Shown here one piece after another: positions 29,796 to 38,913 of a stretch of DNA of 64,000 bases; position 1 is the first letter of the stretch; each line of letters begins with the position of its first letter. A program made the position numbers and the translations under genes. Where the stretch lies: the NCBI GenBank assembly GCA_002839445.1, contig PGYB01000002.1, forward strand, positions 364,616-428,615, read 5' to 3'. A model generated the notes under the pieces. It was not told where the DNA came from and did no database searches. It saw only the letters and a list, made by a program, of their open reading frames with translations. This DNA comes from Candidatus Riflebacteria bacterium HGW-Riflebacteria-1. GTDB taxonomy: Bacteria > Muiribacteriota > Ozemobacteria > Ozemobacterales > Ozemobacteraceae.

Positions 29796-30392
29796 TTAGT
29801 CGCGCATCTGCTCTTCTAATTCTTTGAGTCTGGCGCGTGCAACTCGATTGTCTGGCTCTTTGTTTACTGTTCGCTGCAGGCGGTCCATTTCGGTGCGGCT
29901 GTAGCGAATAAGACGACGCAGAACATCGAGGTCTCGTGAAATTGTGCGGTCATCGTTGGGAAGCTGGTTAGCACGTTCCCAGTCGTTGAATGCCTTGCGA
30001 AACTTGTTCTTTTCAAAAAAGATCTGGCCACTCAGCTTAAAAATGCTGTAGTTGCTGGGATCATAGATTCTGGCGCGTTCAAGGCGGCGAAGAGCTTCTT
30101 CGTAGCTGCCCTGATAATAGTCGGTAGTTGCTGACTCAACATACTGCCTCGCCCGACCCTCATTTACATACTTGGTGCGGGCTTGAATTGCCGCGAGCGC
30201 TTCTGGGCCACTGGCAATTTCGTCTTCTATCATCGGTTCAGGGGTGCGCGCTGCTGTGCTGCCAAGATTGCGCCTGACGCTCGAAAAGTCTATAGCCGTC
30301 GAGCCTGGCACTTCGGAGATCATGTATCCCAATGCCAGAAGCAATGAGATAACGACTCCTATCTTGATATATGTAAACAGGTTACCTTTCAT
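29796..30392 (-). CDS. Membrane-anchored TPR protein
   Basis: A 198-residue protein with a membrane helix (about 8-26) and two tetratricopeptide-like helical pairs (about 80-150: QYVESATTDYYQGSYEEALRRL, FKLSGQIFFEKNKFRKAFNDW), then a C-terminal coiled region. The ATG at 30392 overlaps the upstream stop as ATGA, which indicates translational coupling. The longer upstream frame has no ribosome site of its own. It probably acts as an adaptor at the envelope with the secreted protein encoded just upstream. Confidence 0.7.
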   Translation of the reverse strand: MKGNLFTYIKIGVVISLLLALGYMISEVPGSTAIDFSSVRRNLGSTAARTPEPMIEDEIASGPEALAAIQARTKYVNEGRARQYVESATTDYYQGSYEEALRRLERARIYDPSNYSIFKLSGQIFFEKNKFRKAFNDWERANQLPNDDRTISRDLDVLRRLIRYSRTEMDRLQRTVNKEPDNRVARARLKELEEQMRD

Positions 30393-31231
30393 CTCGGGCA
30401 CCAGGCCTCCTGCAGGTTGATTCCGCGCTCTGAAAGATAGGAATACCAACGGCTTTTAGAGGTGGCAGAGCTGGTGCCAGTAACGCCTCTTTCCCTGAAA
30501 AAGTCGAAGTGATACCCCAACAATGCAATATGTCTCTTTATTTCGGCACTTCCAGTTGAGAACCCACGATTTAGTGATTTTTCAAGCTGGTTGTGTACGG
30601 GCCAACATCCCCATGTCTTGAGTATATCGGAATTTGCATTAAGTGACAAGGGGGAAAGTAACAGTTGCCAGAAAGCCCGAGCTCTTATCAGCTGTATTCG
30701 GCTCTCCAGATCAGGGTCCAAGGTGGAGGTGTGTTTTTTTAACCAGTCATTGCTCCAGGAGAGCGCTGCCATAGGTTCGGCTGCAGAGTCAGGGTGCCAG
30801 CCTCTCTGTAGGTAGTGTTTGAGGTTGACTGGCTTGAGATCACTTAATGCCTGCCATGAGGGTTGTTCGTTGTGGCGGTTGGCAATATCAATGGCGACCT
30901 GTAGTTCGCTGAGATCCTTGCCGGGAAGGTCATTTTTAAGCTGTGCAAGTTCGCTTTTCCATTGTTCGGCGCTGCTGGCCAGGCTTGAGTTTATACGGCC
31001 GGTTACGTTTCTGGTCGAAGCGATGGCCTTATAATAGAGAGCCTGTGGTCGCAGCAGATGATCGGGCCAGGTATCGATGAAGCGGGTAAGAACTTCTTCG
31101 GCTTCCTGCCATCTCGCGTTATTAAATGCCCTGGTGCCGTCGTTGTACAGCTCTGTTGAGGTTACAGCAGCTGATTGTACTGCCATCAGCAGCATTATCG
31201 CCAGGATCATCAATTTTGCAGAATTATTCAT
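30389..31231 (-). CDS. Secreted TPR-like protein of unknown role
   Basis: A 280-residue protein with a signal peptide (about residues 1-23) and a helical N-terminal part (YNDGTRAFNNARWQEAEEVLTRF) like YbgF/TPR repeats. The rest is alpha-helical and unrecognised. It overlaps the downstream TPR gene by four bases. The pair may form a periplasmic or inner-membrane complex. Confidence 0.6.
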   Translation of the reverse strand: MNNSAKLMILAIMLLMAVQSAAVTSTELYNDGTRAFNNARWQEAEEVLTRFIDTWPDHLLRPQALYYKAIASTRNVTGRINSSLASSAEQWKSELAQLKNDLPGKDLSELQVAIDIANRHNEQPSWQALSDLKPVNLKHYLQRGWHPDSAAEPMAALSWSNDWLKKHTSTLDPDLESRIQLIRARAFWQLLLSPLSLNANSDILKTWGCWPVHNQLEKSLNRGFSTGSAEIKRHIALLGYHFDFFRERGVTGTSSATSKSRWYSYLSERGINLQEAWCPR

Positions 31232-31276
31232 TGCGTTATCCTTGAGGAAATTATAAGCAAGTTAGATGCCAAAAGA

Positions 31277-31298
31277 CCGGCAGAAAATTTTCTGCCGG
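31277..31298. repeat. Perfect 22-base palindrome
   Basis: Each half is CCGGCAGAAAA and its reverse complement. It could be a two-fold operator for the gene at 30389-31231 or a local hairpin. No T-run follows, so it is not a terminator. Confidence 0.6.
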
Positions 31299-31545
31299 AA
31301 GACCGAAGCGAAAAACGCATTAAGCGCGGCTATTATGGTGGGTTTGCTGATTTTGATATCCCCCCACAATTATTATCGGCATTTTCTGATCCCAGAGTGA
31401 ATAGAAAAGTGATATGCGCTCTCGGCATACTGCCCAGCTGCTCACATGAACATCATTAGTATTCGTTTGCTCATCGATAAGCACTTTGTGTAAAAAATGC
31501 ACATTCGCGGTTGATTTCTGTTTTATTGATAATAAATGTGCGAAA

Positions 31546-31569
31546 AAGGCACTGCGTTTGCAGTGCCTT
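31546..31569 (-). terminator. Terminator after the GGDEF-CoxS-CoxM operon
   Basis: A perfect 10-base stem (AAGGCACTGC/GCAGTGCCTT) with a 4-base loop is followed by five T on the minus strand. Confidence 0.85.
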
Positions 31570-31624
31570 CGTTTGAGTTTGTGGAGATGTTTTTAAAAGG
31601 GTCTCTTTTTTTGGAGGGGGATGG

Positions 31625-32470
31625 CTATGCGCTCTGGATAAGTTTGTTCAGGGCTCTGCTGAGCAGGACTCCGGCCATCTGCTTGCGATAGGCCTTGGTA
31701 GATCTCAGATCACTGATCGGCCTGGCTGTGTTGCTGGCAATTTCTGCTGCTCGGGCAATCGCCTCTGGCGATATTTTTTCGCAGTTTTCGAGATATTCTT
31801 CGGCCTCTTTGCAGCGCAAGACCGTAGGAGCTACTGAACCCATGGCGATGCGGTAGTGGTCGCGTCCATCGTTCCAGGTCGATACGGCCAGATTGATCTT
31901 TGAGATTGCGTGCGCCCTGCGCTCGCCAAGCTTAAGAAATTCGCCACGAGTTTTGTTAAGCAGGAGACGAAATCCCTCGATTATTTCCCCGGGTTCAAGT
32001 TTTGATTTTCCCGGGCTGATGAAAAATTCCTCTATCGGTATTTTTCTGCTGCCATTGACGCCGGTTACGACCACTCTTGCCTCCAGGACATACAGAGCCG
32101 GAATCGTATCGCCGGCCGGAGAAGCGTTAGCGACATTGCCGCCGATTGTTGCAGAATTTCGTATCTGCAGCGCGCCAACCGTTGCGGCGGCTTTTGTCAG
32201 AACCGGAAAGTAGTCCTGCAGCAGACGATCGTTGACGATCTGGTTCATGGTGCAACCGCTGCCGATAATCACCTTGTTCTCATCGGTTCTGATCTGGTTG
32301 AGCTGTTCGAGACCGCTCAGATCGACGAGACCTTTGAGATCAGGATACATGCCATTGCGAATTTTAACGATCAGGTCGCTGCCGCCGGCAACAGCCATGT
32401 ATCCGGGGTTCTTGAGCGCCGAACAGGCTGAATGAATGTCTGTTGCTCTGATAAATTCGAAATTACTCAT
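31625..32470 (-). CDS. FAD-binding subunit, xanthine dehydrogenase/CO dehydrogenase family
   Basis: A 281-residue medium-chain subunit (CoxM/XdhB type). It shows AVAGGSDLIVKIRNG and TVGALQIRNSATIGGNVANASPAGDT, the FAD-binding loops of the family, and the CODH FAD-binding domain at the C-terminus. Such subunits pass electrons from the molybdenum site via 2Fe-2S centres to FAD. Its ATG overlaps the upstream CoxS stop codon (TAATG). No molybdopterin subunit is found next to it, which is unusual. Confidence 0.85.
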   Translation of the reverse strand: MSNFEFIRATDIHSACSALKNPGYMAVAGGSDLIVKIRNGMYPDLKGLVDLSGLEQLNQIRTDENKVIIGSGCTMNQIVNDRLLQDYFPVLTKAAATVGALQIRNSATIGGNVANASPAGDTIPALYVLEARVVVTGVNGSRKIPIEEFFISPGKSKLEPGEIIEGFRLLLNKTRGEFLKLGERRAHAISKINLAVSTWNDGRDHYRIAMGSVAPTVLRCKEAEEYLENCEKISPEAIARAAEIASNTARPISDLRSTKAYRKQMAGVLLSRALNKLIQSA

Positions 32471-32952
32471 TATTCATGTCTCCTGTCTGCGGCCTTTTTT
32501 ACTGCTGCTTCAATTTTTCGGTAGCCGGTGCAGCGGCAGATGTTGCCGGAAAGAGCCTGTTTGATCGCGTGCTCGTCAGGGTTCGGGTTATTTTGCAGCA
32601 GGTGATAGCTGGTTATGGTCATGCCGGGAATACAGAATCCGCACTGCACAGCGCCTTCTTCAACAAAGGCCTGCTGGATATTGTTCATCAGTTTGTCTTC
32701 GTTAAAGCCTTCGACGCTGATTATCTCGTCGTCGTTTTTTAGAGTCGCGGCCAGTTTCAGGCAGCTGTTGATCGGCTGGTCGTTGAGCATGATCGTGCAG
32801 GCGCCGCACTCGCCTTTTCCACAGCCTTCTTTGGCGGCTGTCAGTCTGAAATTTCGCCGCAGCAGCTCAAGGACTGTCATTCCCGCAAGGACTTCGCTTT
32901 CAACCTGTTTACCGTTAAGCTTGAAGCTGATTTTTATGAGGTTATTCTGCAT
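32470..32952 (-). CDS. 2Fe-2S subunit, xanthine dehydrogenase/CO dehydrogenase family
   Basis: A 160-residue small subunit (CoxS/XdhC type) with both expected iron-sulfur sites: a plant-type cluster in CGKGECGACTIMLN with a later Cys in INSCL, and a second in CGFCIPGMT and GNICRCTGYRKI. It passes electrons between the molybdenum cofactor and FAD. It overlaps the FAD-subunit gene by one base, and its start is 16 bases after a GGDEF-like gene. The molybdenum-binding large subunit is missing here. Confidence 0.88.
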   Translation of the reverse strand: MQNNLIKISFKLNGKQVESEVLAGMTVLELLRRNFRLTAAKEGCGKGECGACTIMLNDQPINSCLKLAATLKNDDEIISVEGFNEDKLMNNIQQAFVEEGAVQCGFCIPGMTITSYHLLQNNPNPDEHAIKQALSGNICRCTGYRKIEAAVKKAADRRHE

Positions 32953-32968
32953 GGTGGTCTCCCTGGCG

Positions 32969-34264
32969 CTACTGGTTAATGGCGCCGTAAGATTTGAATT
33001 CGACGTTTTCGTTTATCGCCTGATTAAGCGACTCACGGCTCTTTTCGAGCAGGCCGTCGCCATGTGTCGCATCGGCGGGGTAGGCCGCCGACCCGATGAA
33101 CATTTTTAAGTCGCTGCTCTTAATAAAATCAAACTTTTCGTTCTGTTTGGCAAATGTTTTTTGCACTCGTTTGGCAACTATTTCGGCAACTTCGGCGCCG
33201 GTTTCGGTGAGAATCGCCAGAAATTCACCATCATGCTTGCCGCAGAACATCAGGTCAAGTCGGCGCAGAGATTGTTTGAGAGCCGCTGCCGCGCTTTTGG
33301 CGACCTGCTGGGCATTGCTGCTTTCGAGCTGGGTAAAGCCTTTTATCGAGATGGTCAGCATGCTCATTTCCTGTTTGTAGCGCTCTGATCGCTCCACTTC
33401 AGTCTCAAACGAATCGGCAAAGCACTCAAACAAAAACAATCCGGTAGATTTGTCTTTATAGCGGCCGTCACCGGAGTTTCCGGCGTTGTCAACCAGCGCA
33501 AGAAGGGTTTCGAGGAACAGCGCGGTGCTGGCGAGCGGTATTGGCGGGGTTTTGTGCGCCTCGCGGCTTGAAAAAACACACAGGCCGAAGCGGTTCTCAT
33601 GCAGTGTGAGCGGCAACGCGGTCAGTTCAAGGCGGATCAGCGACGACTTGAAAGTGATCGCGCGGTTGCCCGCAGAAATCTTGCCGACTTCTTCCTCGCC
33701 AAGAGATCCGGGAAACTTGACAAAAATTGAATTTTCACGGTTGAGAAAGCGACTGCCATTGAGCGCTGCCGGCAATTCTCCGGCGCTGGCGATCTGCCGG
33801 CACTGGGTGTTTTCGAGAATATACAGTGCAACTGCATCGCTGCCGCTTATTTCGCGCAGGCGCAGCAGGGCGCGGTTGATGAGATTCTCGTCGATATGCG
33901 GCGAATTGCGCAGTACCGCACGAAGTTCGTTGAGGTTGCGCAGTTTCTGGCGCGACTGCTTGTGCTGTCTGGCTCTGGTCTGAACCGGTTTGCCGCCAAG
34001 AATTACTTCGCGGAAAATCAGAACAGTATTTATCAACACCAGTATCAACAGCAGATTGGGAAATCTGAGGCTGACATCCCATACTGGCTTTCGGTTCCAC
34101 AGGCCGATCAGCAGAACACTCACGATAACCAGGTTGGCGAACAGATATGAATTCAGATTGATCCGTTTGCGGTCTTTCAAATTCTTTTCCCATTCCGGGC
34201 GCGGTCTGGCGCCCTTTGCAAGTTTGCGTCTTGACGAAGTTCGATCTACTGTACTATGCTTCAA
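32969..34264 (-). CDS. Membrane protein with GAF-like and degenerate GGDEF domain
   Basis: A 431-residue protein: two hydrophobic helices (about 40-58 and 68-87), a GAF-like region (about 125-255), and a diguanylate cyclase-type domain (about 265-425). The active-site signature reads HDGEF in place of GGDEF, so cyclase activity is doubtful. The start shown is TTG at 34264. A strong promoter puts transcription at about 34266, giving a nearly leaderless mRNA; a later start is possible. It leads the coxS-coxM operon and is divergent from mfd. Confidence 0.65.
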   Translation of the reverse strand: MKHSTVDRTSSRRKLAKGARPRPEWEKNLKDRKRINLNSYLFANLVIVSVLLIGLWNRKPVWDVSLRFPNLLLILVLINTVLIFREVILGGKPVQTRARQHKQSRQKLRNLNELRAVLRNSPHIDENLINRALLRLREISGSDAVALYILENTQCRQIASAGELPAALNGSRFLNRENSIFVKFPGSLGEEEVGKISAGNRAITFKSSLIRLELTALPLTLHENRFGLCVFSSREAHKTPPIPLASTALFLETLLALVDNAGNSGDGRYKDKSTGLFLFECFADSFETEVERSERYKQEMSMLTISIKGFTQLESSNAQQVAKSAAAALKQSLRRLDLMFCGKHDGEFLAILTETGAEVAEIVAKRVQKTFAKQNEKFDFIKSSDLKMFIGSAAYPADATHGDGLLEKSRESLNQAINENVEFKSYGAINQ

Positions 34265-34272
34265 TCGGTAAC

Positions 34273-34301
34273 ATTATACACAGGCTTGCCGGCAGGTGCA
34301 A
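34273..34301 (-). promoter_or_regulatory. Strong promoter for the GGDEF-coxS-coxM operon
   Basis: On the minus strand TTGCAC (34296-34301) is 17 bases from a perfect TATAAT (34273-34278). Transcription should start near 34266, two bases before the assigned TTG. A facing TTGACT at 34306-34311 may be the -35 of mfd. Confidence 0.75.
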
Positions 34302-34359
34302 TTATTTGACTCGACAGCAGTCTGTGGCCGAGAATTTTAAACAGAAACGCGGAGCTGTC

Positions 34360-37300
34360 ATGCAGAATACGACCAGGGGTGAACCTTTTGAACGGTTCTT
34401 TGCTGAGCTCAGCCTGTCTGGCCGAACAAGCCTCTCGGGTTGCTTTGGCGCGCTGGGTCCTTTGTGTCTGGCGCATCTGGCTCAACATGCTGGCGTTACT
34501 CTGTTTGTCTGCAGCGATGTGGCGCGTGCCAAGGTTATTGAGCAGCAGGTGATGACCTGGCTTGGGCCGCGCTCAGGCCGTGTTGTCAGCATGTTGCCTG
34601 AACGCAATTCGATTTATGACCAGACCGCCGCCGACCCGGAAGTTATGTGGCGACGACTTTCAGCCATGGCAGCAGAAATGAATGGCGGTGGATTGATTAT
34701 CGCACCGATGAGCGTGCTGCTTGAGCGTTTCTTTTCGCCTGAACGCTGGTTGGCGGGCTGTTTTGAAATTACTGCGGGCTCTGACATTCGCCGCGAGGAA
34801 CTGGTTAAACGTCTTGTTCTCGCGGGTTACACCAGGACGGGCGTTGTTGAAGAACGCGGTACGTTTACTGTGCGTGGCAGTCTGCTCGATGTTTTTCCTC
34901 CTGATGCCGAGTTCCCGGCCAGACTTGATTTTTTTGGTGATGAACTTGATTCGATCAAACTGTTTACGCCTTCGACCCAGCGCTCCTTTGACAAGCGCGA
35001 TCGCCTGAGTCTGATACCGGTTGCTGAGTTTATCGCCGAAGAGCATGAGCTGCAGCAAATCAATGCGCGCATCATCGAAGAACTGGTCGGTCTCGATGAA
35101 CGACGTTCCAGTCTGCTTTTGCGCCGTCATGAGCATCTGCTGGCTCACCCTGATTCTCGCGATTACAAAGAACTTAAGCCTTTCATTGACAAGGGCGTCG
35201 GCTACCTCTGGGATTTCTGGAAAAATTGCCGCGTAATCGTCGAAGAGCACGATCAGCTGACTGCTGTGGCTGATGAAATTTATGATGGATTTTCGGCGCA
35301 GTATGCGCAACTCAACGATCTGACGCCACTCCGCCCGCCACAATATTATTACCACCGGCCGGCGGCAATAATTGAGGGCCTCGCTGCGCGAGGGTTCAGC
35401 CGTTTCAGTCGCTTTGCTGACCCGGAAGGTGGCCTGTTTGCCGATATTGAGCCACATCCTTCGCCAACCGATTCTTCGCGCGAAACCCTGATCAAGGAAC
35501 TGCGTCAGCTGCAGGAAGGTGGTTGGGCGATAGCGATCGTTATCGAAGATGAAACGCGCCTGAACAATCTGCGCGGGCTTCTTGGCGACCGCAATATTCG
35601 CATTCACTCGGCGAACCGGCCATTTGGCATAAAAATGGCCTCGGTTCTCTTTGTAAAGGGCAGCTGTGGTCGTGGCTTTAAAGACTACAAGCGGCGCATC
35701 GCCATATTCTCTGAAGAAGACGTTTATCTTGGGCCGGCACGTGAGACGACGCACCGGCGCGCTTCTTCGCAGCAGAATCTGGTAAGCCTGCAGCAGATGG
35801 TGCCCGGCGACATCGTGGTTCATGCTGACCATGGCGTTGCCGAGTTCAGAGGCATTCAAACCATGACTGCTGCCGGCAGAACACGCGAATACATACTGCT
35901 GCAGTATGCCGGCACCGACAAACTATATGTGCCGACTGACCAGGTTCACAAGGTCTCGAAATACCTCGGTATGGAAGGCTTTGTTCCCAAGATCCACAGC
36001 CTCAATTCGAAGGTGTGGGCCGGTCAGAAAAGTCGGGTCAGCAAAAATGTCGAGCTTATTGCCCGCGAACTGCTTGAGCTCTACGCGACCCGCCTGGCGC
36101 GAAGCGGTTTTGCCTTTTCGGCCGACTGTGACCTGCAGCACCAGATGGAAGAACGCTTTCCGTTTAGCGAAACTCCCGATCAATACAAGGCTATTGTTGC
36201 CACCAAGCAGGATATGGAAAGCGCGGTGCCGATGGATCGTCTGATCTGCGGCGACGTTGGCTACGGTAAAACCGAAGTGGCCATGCGAGCGGCTTTTAAG
36301 GCGGTGTGTTCGGGCAAGCAGGTAGCGATTCTCGCCCCGACAACTCTGCTGGCATTTCAGCATTTTCAGACGCTGCAGAAGCGTTTTGACGGATTTCCGG
36401 TCAGTGTTGACATGGTAAGTCGCCTGCGCAAGCCTTCTGAACAGAAAGTGACTCTCAAAAAAGCTGCTGCTGGCACTCTCGATGTGCTGATCGGCACGCA
36501 CCGCATTCTGTCTTCAGATATCGTTTTTCGCGATCTTGGGCTTCTGATAATCGATGAAGAGCAGCGTTTCGGCGTCAAGCACAAAGAAAAGCTCAAGCAG
36601 TTGAAAAGCCATGTCGACGTGTTAACGCTTACGGCAACGCCGATTCCGCGCACCATGCAGATGGCGATGTCTGGAATCAGGCAGATAAGCATCATTGACA
36701 CGCCGCCGCAGGATCGCCGCCCCGTGCAGACTTACGTGGCGCCATTCGATGCCGCCTGGGTTAAACGCGCTGTCATAGATGAACTCAAACGTGGTGGCCA
36801 GATTTATTACGTGTTCAACCGCGTCGAATTTATTGAACAGAAGGTGCAGTTCTTGCGGGAACTGGTTCCGGAAGCGCGTATTGCGGTTGCGCACGGCCAG
36901 ATGCCCGAAGGCAAAGTCGAAAAAACCATGCTTGATTTTGTGCAGCGCAAGTATGATCTGCTGCTGGCGACAACCATCATCGAATCAGGCCTCGACATTG
37001 CCAATGTCAATACTCTGATCGTCGATGAGGCCGAACGGCTTGGCCTTTCGCAGATGTATCAGTTGCGCGGCAGGGTGGGGCGCTCGGCGCGGCAGGCCTG
37101 GGCCTATTTCTTTTATTCAAAAGGGCGTCGGCTGACGAAAGAGGCGACAGAGCGCCTGGAAACAATTGAAGAACATACCGCGCTCGGCTCAGGTTTCAAG
37201 ATCGCCTTGCGCGACCTGCAGATTCGCGGTGCCGGTAATATTCTCGGCGAATCGCAGAGTGGCCATATCGCCAGCATCGGCTTCTCTCTGTATATGGAAC

Positions 37301-37857
37301 TGCTCGAAGAAGCTGTGACAAGGCTTAAGAGCGGCAAAAAGGCGGCCATGAAAATTGACTCAGCGATTGAGATACCGGTTACCGCCTATTTCCCGACTTT
37401 CTATATCGCTGATGAAGAGACCAGAGTTGAGCTATATTCGCGACTGGCACGCTGCAGCGACATAGCTTTGCTCGACGAAATTCGCGATGAATGCGAAGAT
37501 CGCTTTGGCAGGCTTCCAGAAGAGGCAAAGGGATTGTTCATCATCAGCAGGTTGCGCATACTTGCCGCGTCTGTCGGTGTCAAGAAGGTGACCAGAGTAA
37601 TCAACCACCTGCGCTTTGAGTTTGCTGACGCGCGCTTGCCTGATATTGGACGCCTGTTCAAGAATGGTGGCGAAATATTGCGCCAGATTTATTTTGAACC
37701 GAAAGATAAAAATACGATAAACTTGAATATAATAGACGATAGCGACGAAGATGTTTTTGGCGATGCCATTGCGTTGTTGCAGGTTTTTGACGCGATCAGG
37801 CAGCAGGACGAAATCAAGGAGGCCGAAATTGGAGAAAACGCTGCAGAAATTTTATGA
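34360..37857 (+). CDS. mfd: Transcription-repair coupling factor Mfd
   Basis: Removes RNA polymerase stalled at DNA lesions and recruits UvrA. The 1165-residue protein has the N-terminal UvrB-like part, the RNA-polymerase-interacting region with VPGDIVVHADHGVAEFRGI, Walker A in CGDVGYGKTEVAMRA, the DEEQ helicase box (LLIIDEEQRFGVKHKEKL), TLTATPIPRTMQMAM, and the QLRGRVGRSARQAWAYF RecG-like motor end. The ATG at 34360 follows GGAG; upstream in-frame starts overlap the divergent gene's promoter. The last 29 bases overlap the next gene. Confidence 0.96.
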   Translation: MQNTTRGEPFERFFAELSLSGRTSLSGCFGALGPLCLAHLAQHAGVTLFVCSDVARAKVIEQQVMTWLGPRSGRVVSMLPERNSIYDQTAADPEVMWRRLSAMAAEMNGGGLIIAPMSVLLERFFSPERWLAGCFEITAGSDIRREELVKRLVLAGYTRTGVVEERGTFTVRGSLLDVFPPDAEFPARLDFFGDELDSIKLFTPSTQRSFDKRDRLSLIPVAEFIAEEHELQQINARIIEELVGLDERRSSLLLRRHEHLLAHPDSRDYKELKPFIDKGVGYLWDFWKNCRVIVEEHDQLTAVADEIYDGFSAQYAQLNDLTPLRPPQYYYHRPAAIIEGLAARGFSRFSRFADPEGGLFADIEPHPSPTDSSRETLIKELRQLQEGGWAIAIVIEDETRLNNLRGLLGDRNIRIHSANRPFGIKMASVLFVKGSCGRGFKDYKRRIAIFSEEDVYLGPARETTHRRASSQQNLVSLQQMVPGDIVVHADHGVAEFRGIQTMTAAGRTREYILLQYAGTDKLYVPTDQVHKVSKYLGMEGFVPKIHSLNSKVWAGQKSRVSKNVELIARELLELYATRLARSGFAFSADCDLQHQMEERFPFSETPDQYKAIVATKQDMESAVPMDRLICGDVGYGKTEVAMRAAFKAVCSGKQVAILAPTTLLAFQHFQTLQKRFDGFPVSVDMVSRLRKPSEQKVTLKKAAAGTLDVLIGTHRILSSDIVFRDLGLLIIDEEQRFGVKHKEKLKQLKSHVDVLTLTATPIPRTMQMAMSGIRQISIIDTPPQDRRPVQTYVAPFDAAWVKRAVIDELKRGGQIYYVFNRVEFIEQKVQFLRELVPEARIAVAHGQMPEGKVEKTMLDFVQRKYDLLLATTIIESGLDIANVNTLIVDEAERLGLSQMYQLRGRVGRSARQAWAYFFYSKGRRLTKEATERLETIEEHTALGSGFKIALRDLQIRGAGNILGESQSGHIASIGFSLYMELLEEAVTRLKSGKKAAMKIDSAIEIPVTAYFPTFYIADEETRVELYSRLARCSDIALLDEIRDECEDRFGRLPEEAKGLFIISRLRILAASVGVKKVTRVINHLRFEFADARLPDIGRLFKNGGEILRQIYFEPKDKNTINLNIIDDSDEDVFGDAIALLQVFDAIRQQDEIKEAEIGENAAEIL

Positions 37858-38230
37858 TCTGTTACCCGAAAGTCTGCGCTCTGTCGCCGCGCGCCACAGT
37901 CAGTCTCTCGATAGTGCCACTGCCGATTATCTGCGCGACGAGCTCAAGGCTTATCGCAAGCAGGCGGCGGCCGAAAGTCTCAAAAACAACTGCATCGATA
38001 TTGAGCTGGTAGACCGCATGATTGAAACTCTCAAGCGGCTTTTAAGCGATTTCAACCGCTTCAACGACGCCGAAAAAATGGTAATATCGGCGGCAACACG
38101 CTATTTTCTTGACAGCGAAGATGCCCAGCTCGATTTTTCTGACCGTTTTGGCTTTGACGACGACCTCGCGGTGCTCAATGCCGCTCTGCTGGCTATTGGC
38201 AAAGAAGACATGATCGTCGTCCGCGCTTAG
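37829..38230 (+). CDS. DUF1232 (YkvA)-like small protein
   Basis: A 133-residue protein starting at TTG 37829, which has AGGAGG six bases upstream inside the end of mfd. The C-terminal half includes ATRYFLDSEDAQLDFSDRFGFDDDLAVLNAALLA, like the Tyr/Ser-Pro-Asp and Gly-x-Asp-Asp motifs of DUF1232 proteins. Its function is unknown. It overlaps mfd by 29 bases, so it is probably cotranslated, and it ends convergent with the following gene with a 4-base overlap. Confidence 0.65.
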   Translation: MEKTLQKFYDLLPESLRSVAARHSQSLDSATADYLRDELKAYRKQAAAESLKNNCIDIELVDRMIETLKRLLSDFNRFNDAEKMVISAATRYFLDSEDAQLDFSDRFGFDDDLAVLNAALLAIGKEDMIVVRA

Positions 38231-38913
38231 TTGTCAGTGTCGGGGCTGTTCAGCAGGTCAACGGTCTGCTGAATCGACTCGATAATAACGTCCAGCTGCT
38301 TTTCGTCAGGGTTGTGACCTGGCCCGTAAAGTCTCTGCAGGCGATCGAGCATGTTGAGTATTTTCTGGGCGCGTTGCGGGTCAGTTCGCGTGTAATACTG
38401 GTAGGCTTCTTTCAAGGTCATCGGCGAATCGAGCGGACCCCTTATCAGTCGCACGTTTTCGATAAACCCCTTGGGGTCGAACGCAACAAAATAGGTGAGC
38501 GTGCGCGCCGGGTCGCTGAAATAGTCAGTGCCGCACAAGTCAGGTCGGGCGCGCTCAATGGCTTCCTGCGCGTATTCGTTGAGGGTTTTGCCATCTTCGC
38601 TTATTCTGGTGCGGCCCAGTCGCTCAATCAGCATGCGGTTGGAATGGGCGTTCTTGTCGACTGCCGTTTCTGGCGGCTGCGCCAGCAGTTCTTTGAGCTT
38701 TTCGACAGAGGTTTCGACGTTTTCTCTGATTTTAAGGTCAGGCAGGCTTTCATACCAGTTTTTTGCGGCATCGCTGTCAAACTGCATGGCTTCAGATGCC
38801 GTCTGCTTGAGATAGTAATAGTAATTTTCGAGGCGCGAGCCGGCGCCGGCTGCGCTGACTGACAGCAGCAGAACGAGAAGACCTGTTGCGACAGCCTTTC
38901 TGGGTATACTCAT
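38227..38913 (-). CDS. Secreted protein of unknown function
   Basis: A 228-residue protein with a signal peptide (about 1-25, GLLVLLLSVSAAGAG) and an all-helical mature part. I see no known motifs. The start ATG overlaps the nagA TGA as ATGA, so translation may be coupled; the longer upstream frame is within nagA. It is the last gene of the fprA-40072 gene-nagA group. Confidence 0.55.
   Translation of the reverse strand: MSIPRKAVATGLLVLLLSVSAAGAGSRLENYYYYLKQTASEAMQFDSDAAKNWYESLPDLKIRENVETSVEKLKELLAQPPETAVDKNAHSNRMLIERLGRTRISEDGKTLNEYAQEAIERARPDLCGTDYFSDPARTLTYFVAFDPKGFIENVRLIRGPLDSPMTLKEAYQYYTRTDPQRAQKILNMLDRLQRLYGPGHNPDEKQLDVIIESIQQTVDLLNSPDTDN

Larger units (their letters stand above)
31232..31624. 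other. Intergenic region with a 22-base palindrome
   Basis: About 390 bases without a convincing gene. Its notable items are a perfect 22-base palindrome at 31277-31298 and a terminator at 31546-31569. A frame on the plus strand starting at 31175 overlaps the signal peptide of the neighbouring gene in antisense and looks like chance. Confidence 0.5.

Noticed and set aside
31175..31459. Possible 94-residue gene on the plus strand
   Set aside because: It starts within the signal-peptide region of the opposing gene, has no ribosome site and no protein-like pattern.
34660..35859. Frame of about 400 codons on the minus strand inside mfd
   Set aside because: Antisense to the conserved N-terminal half of mfd, with no recognisable domain.
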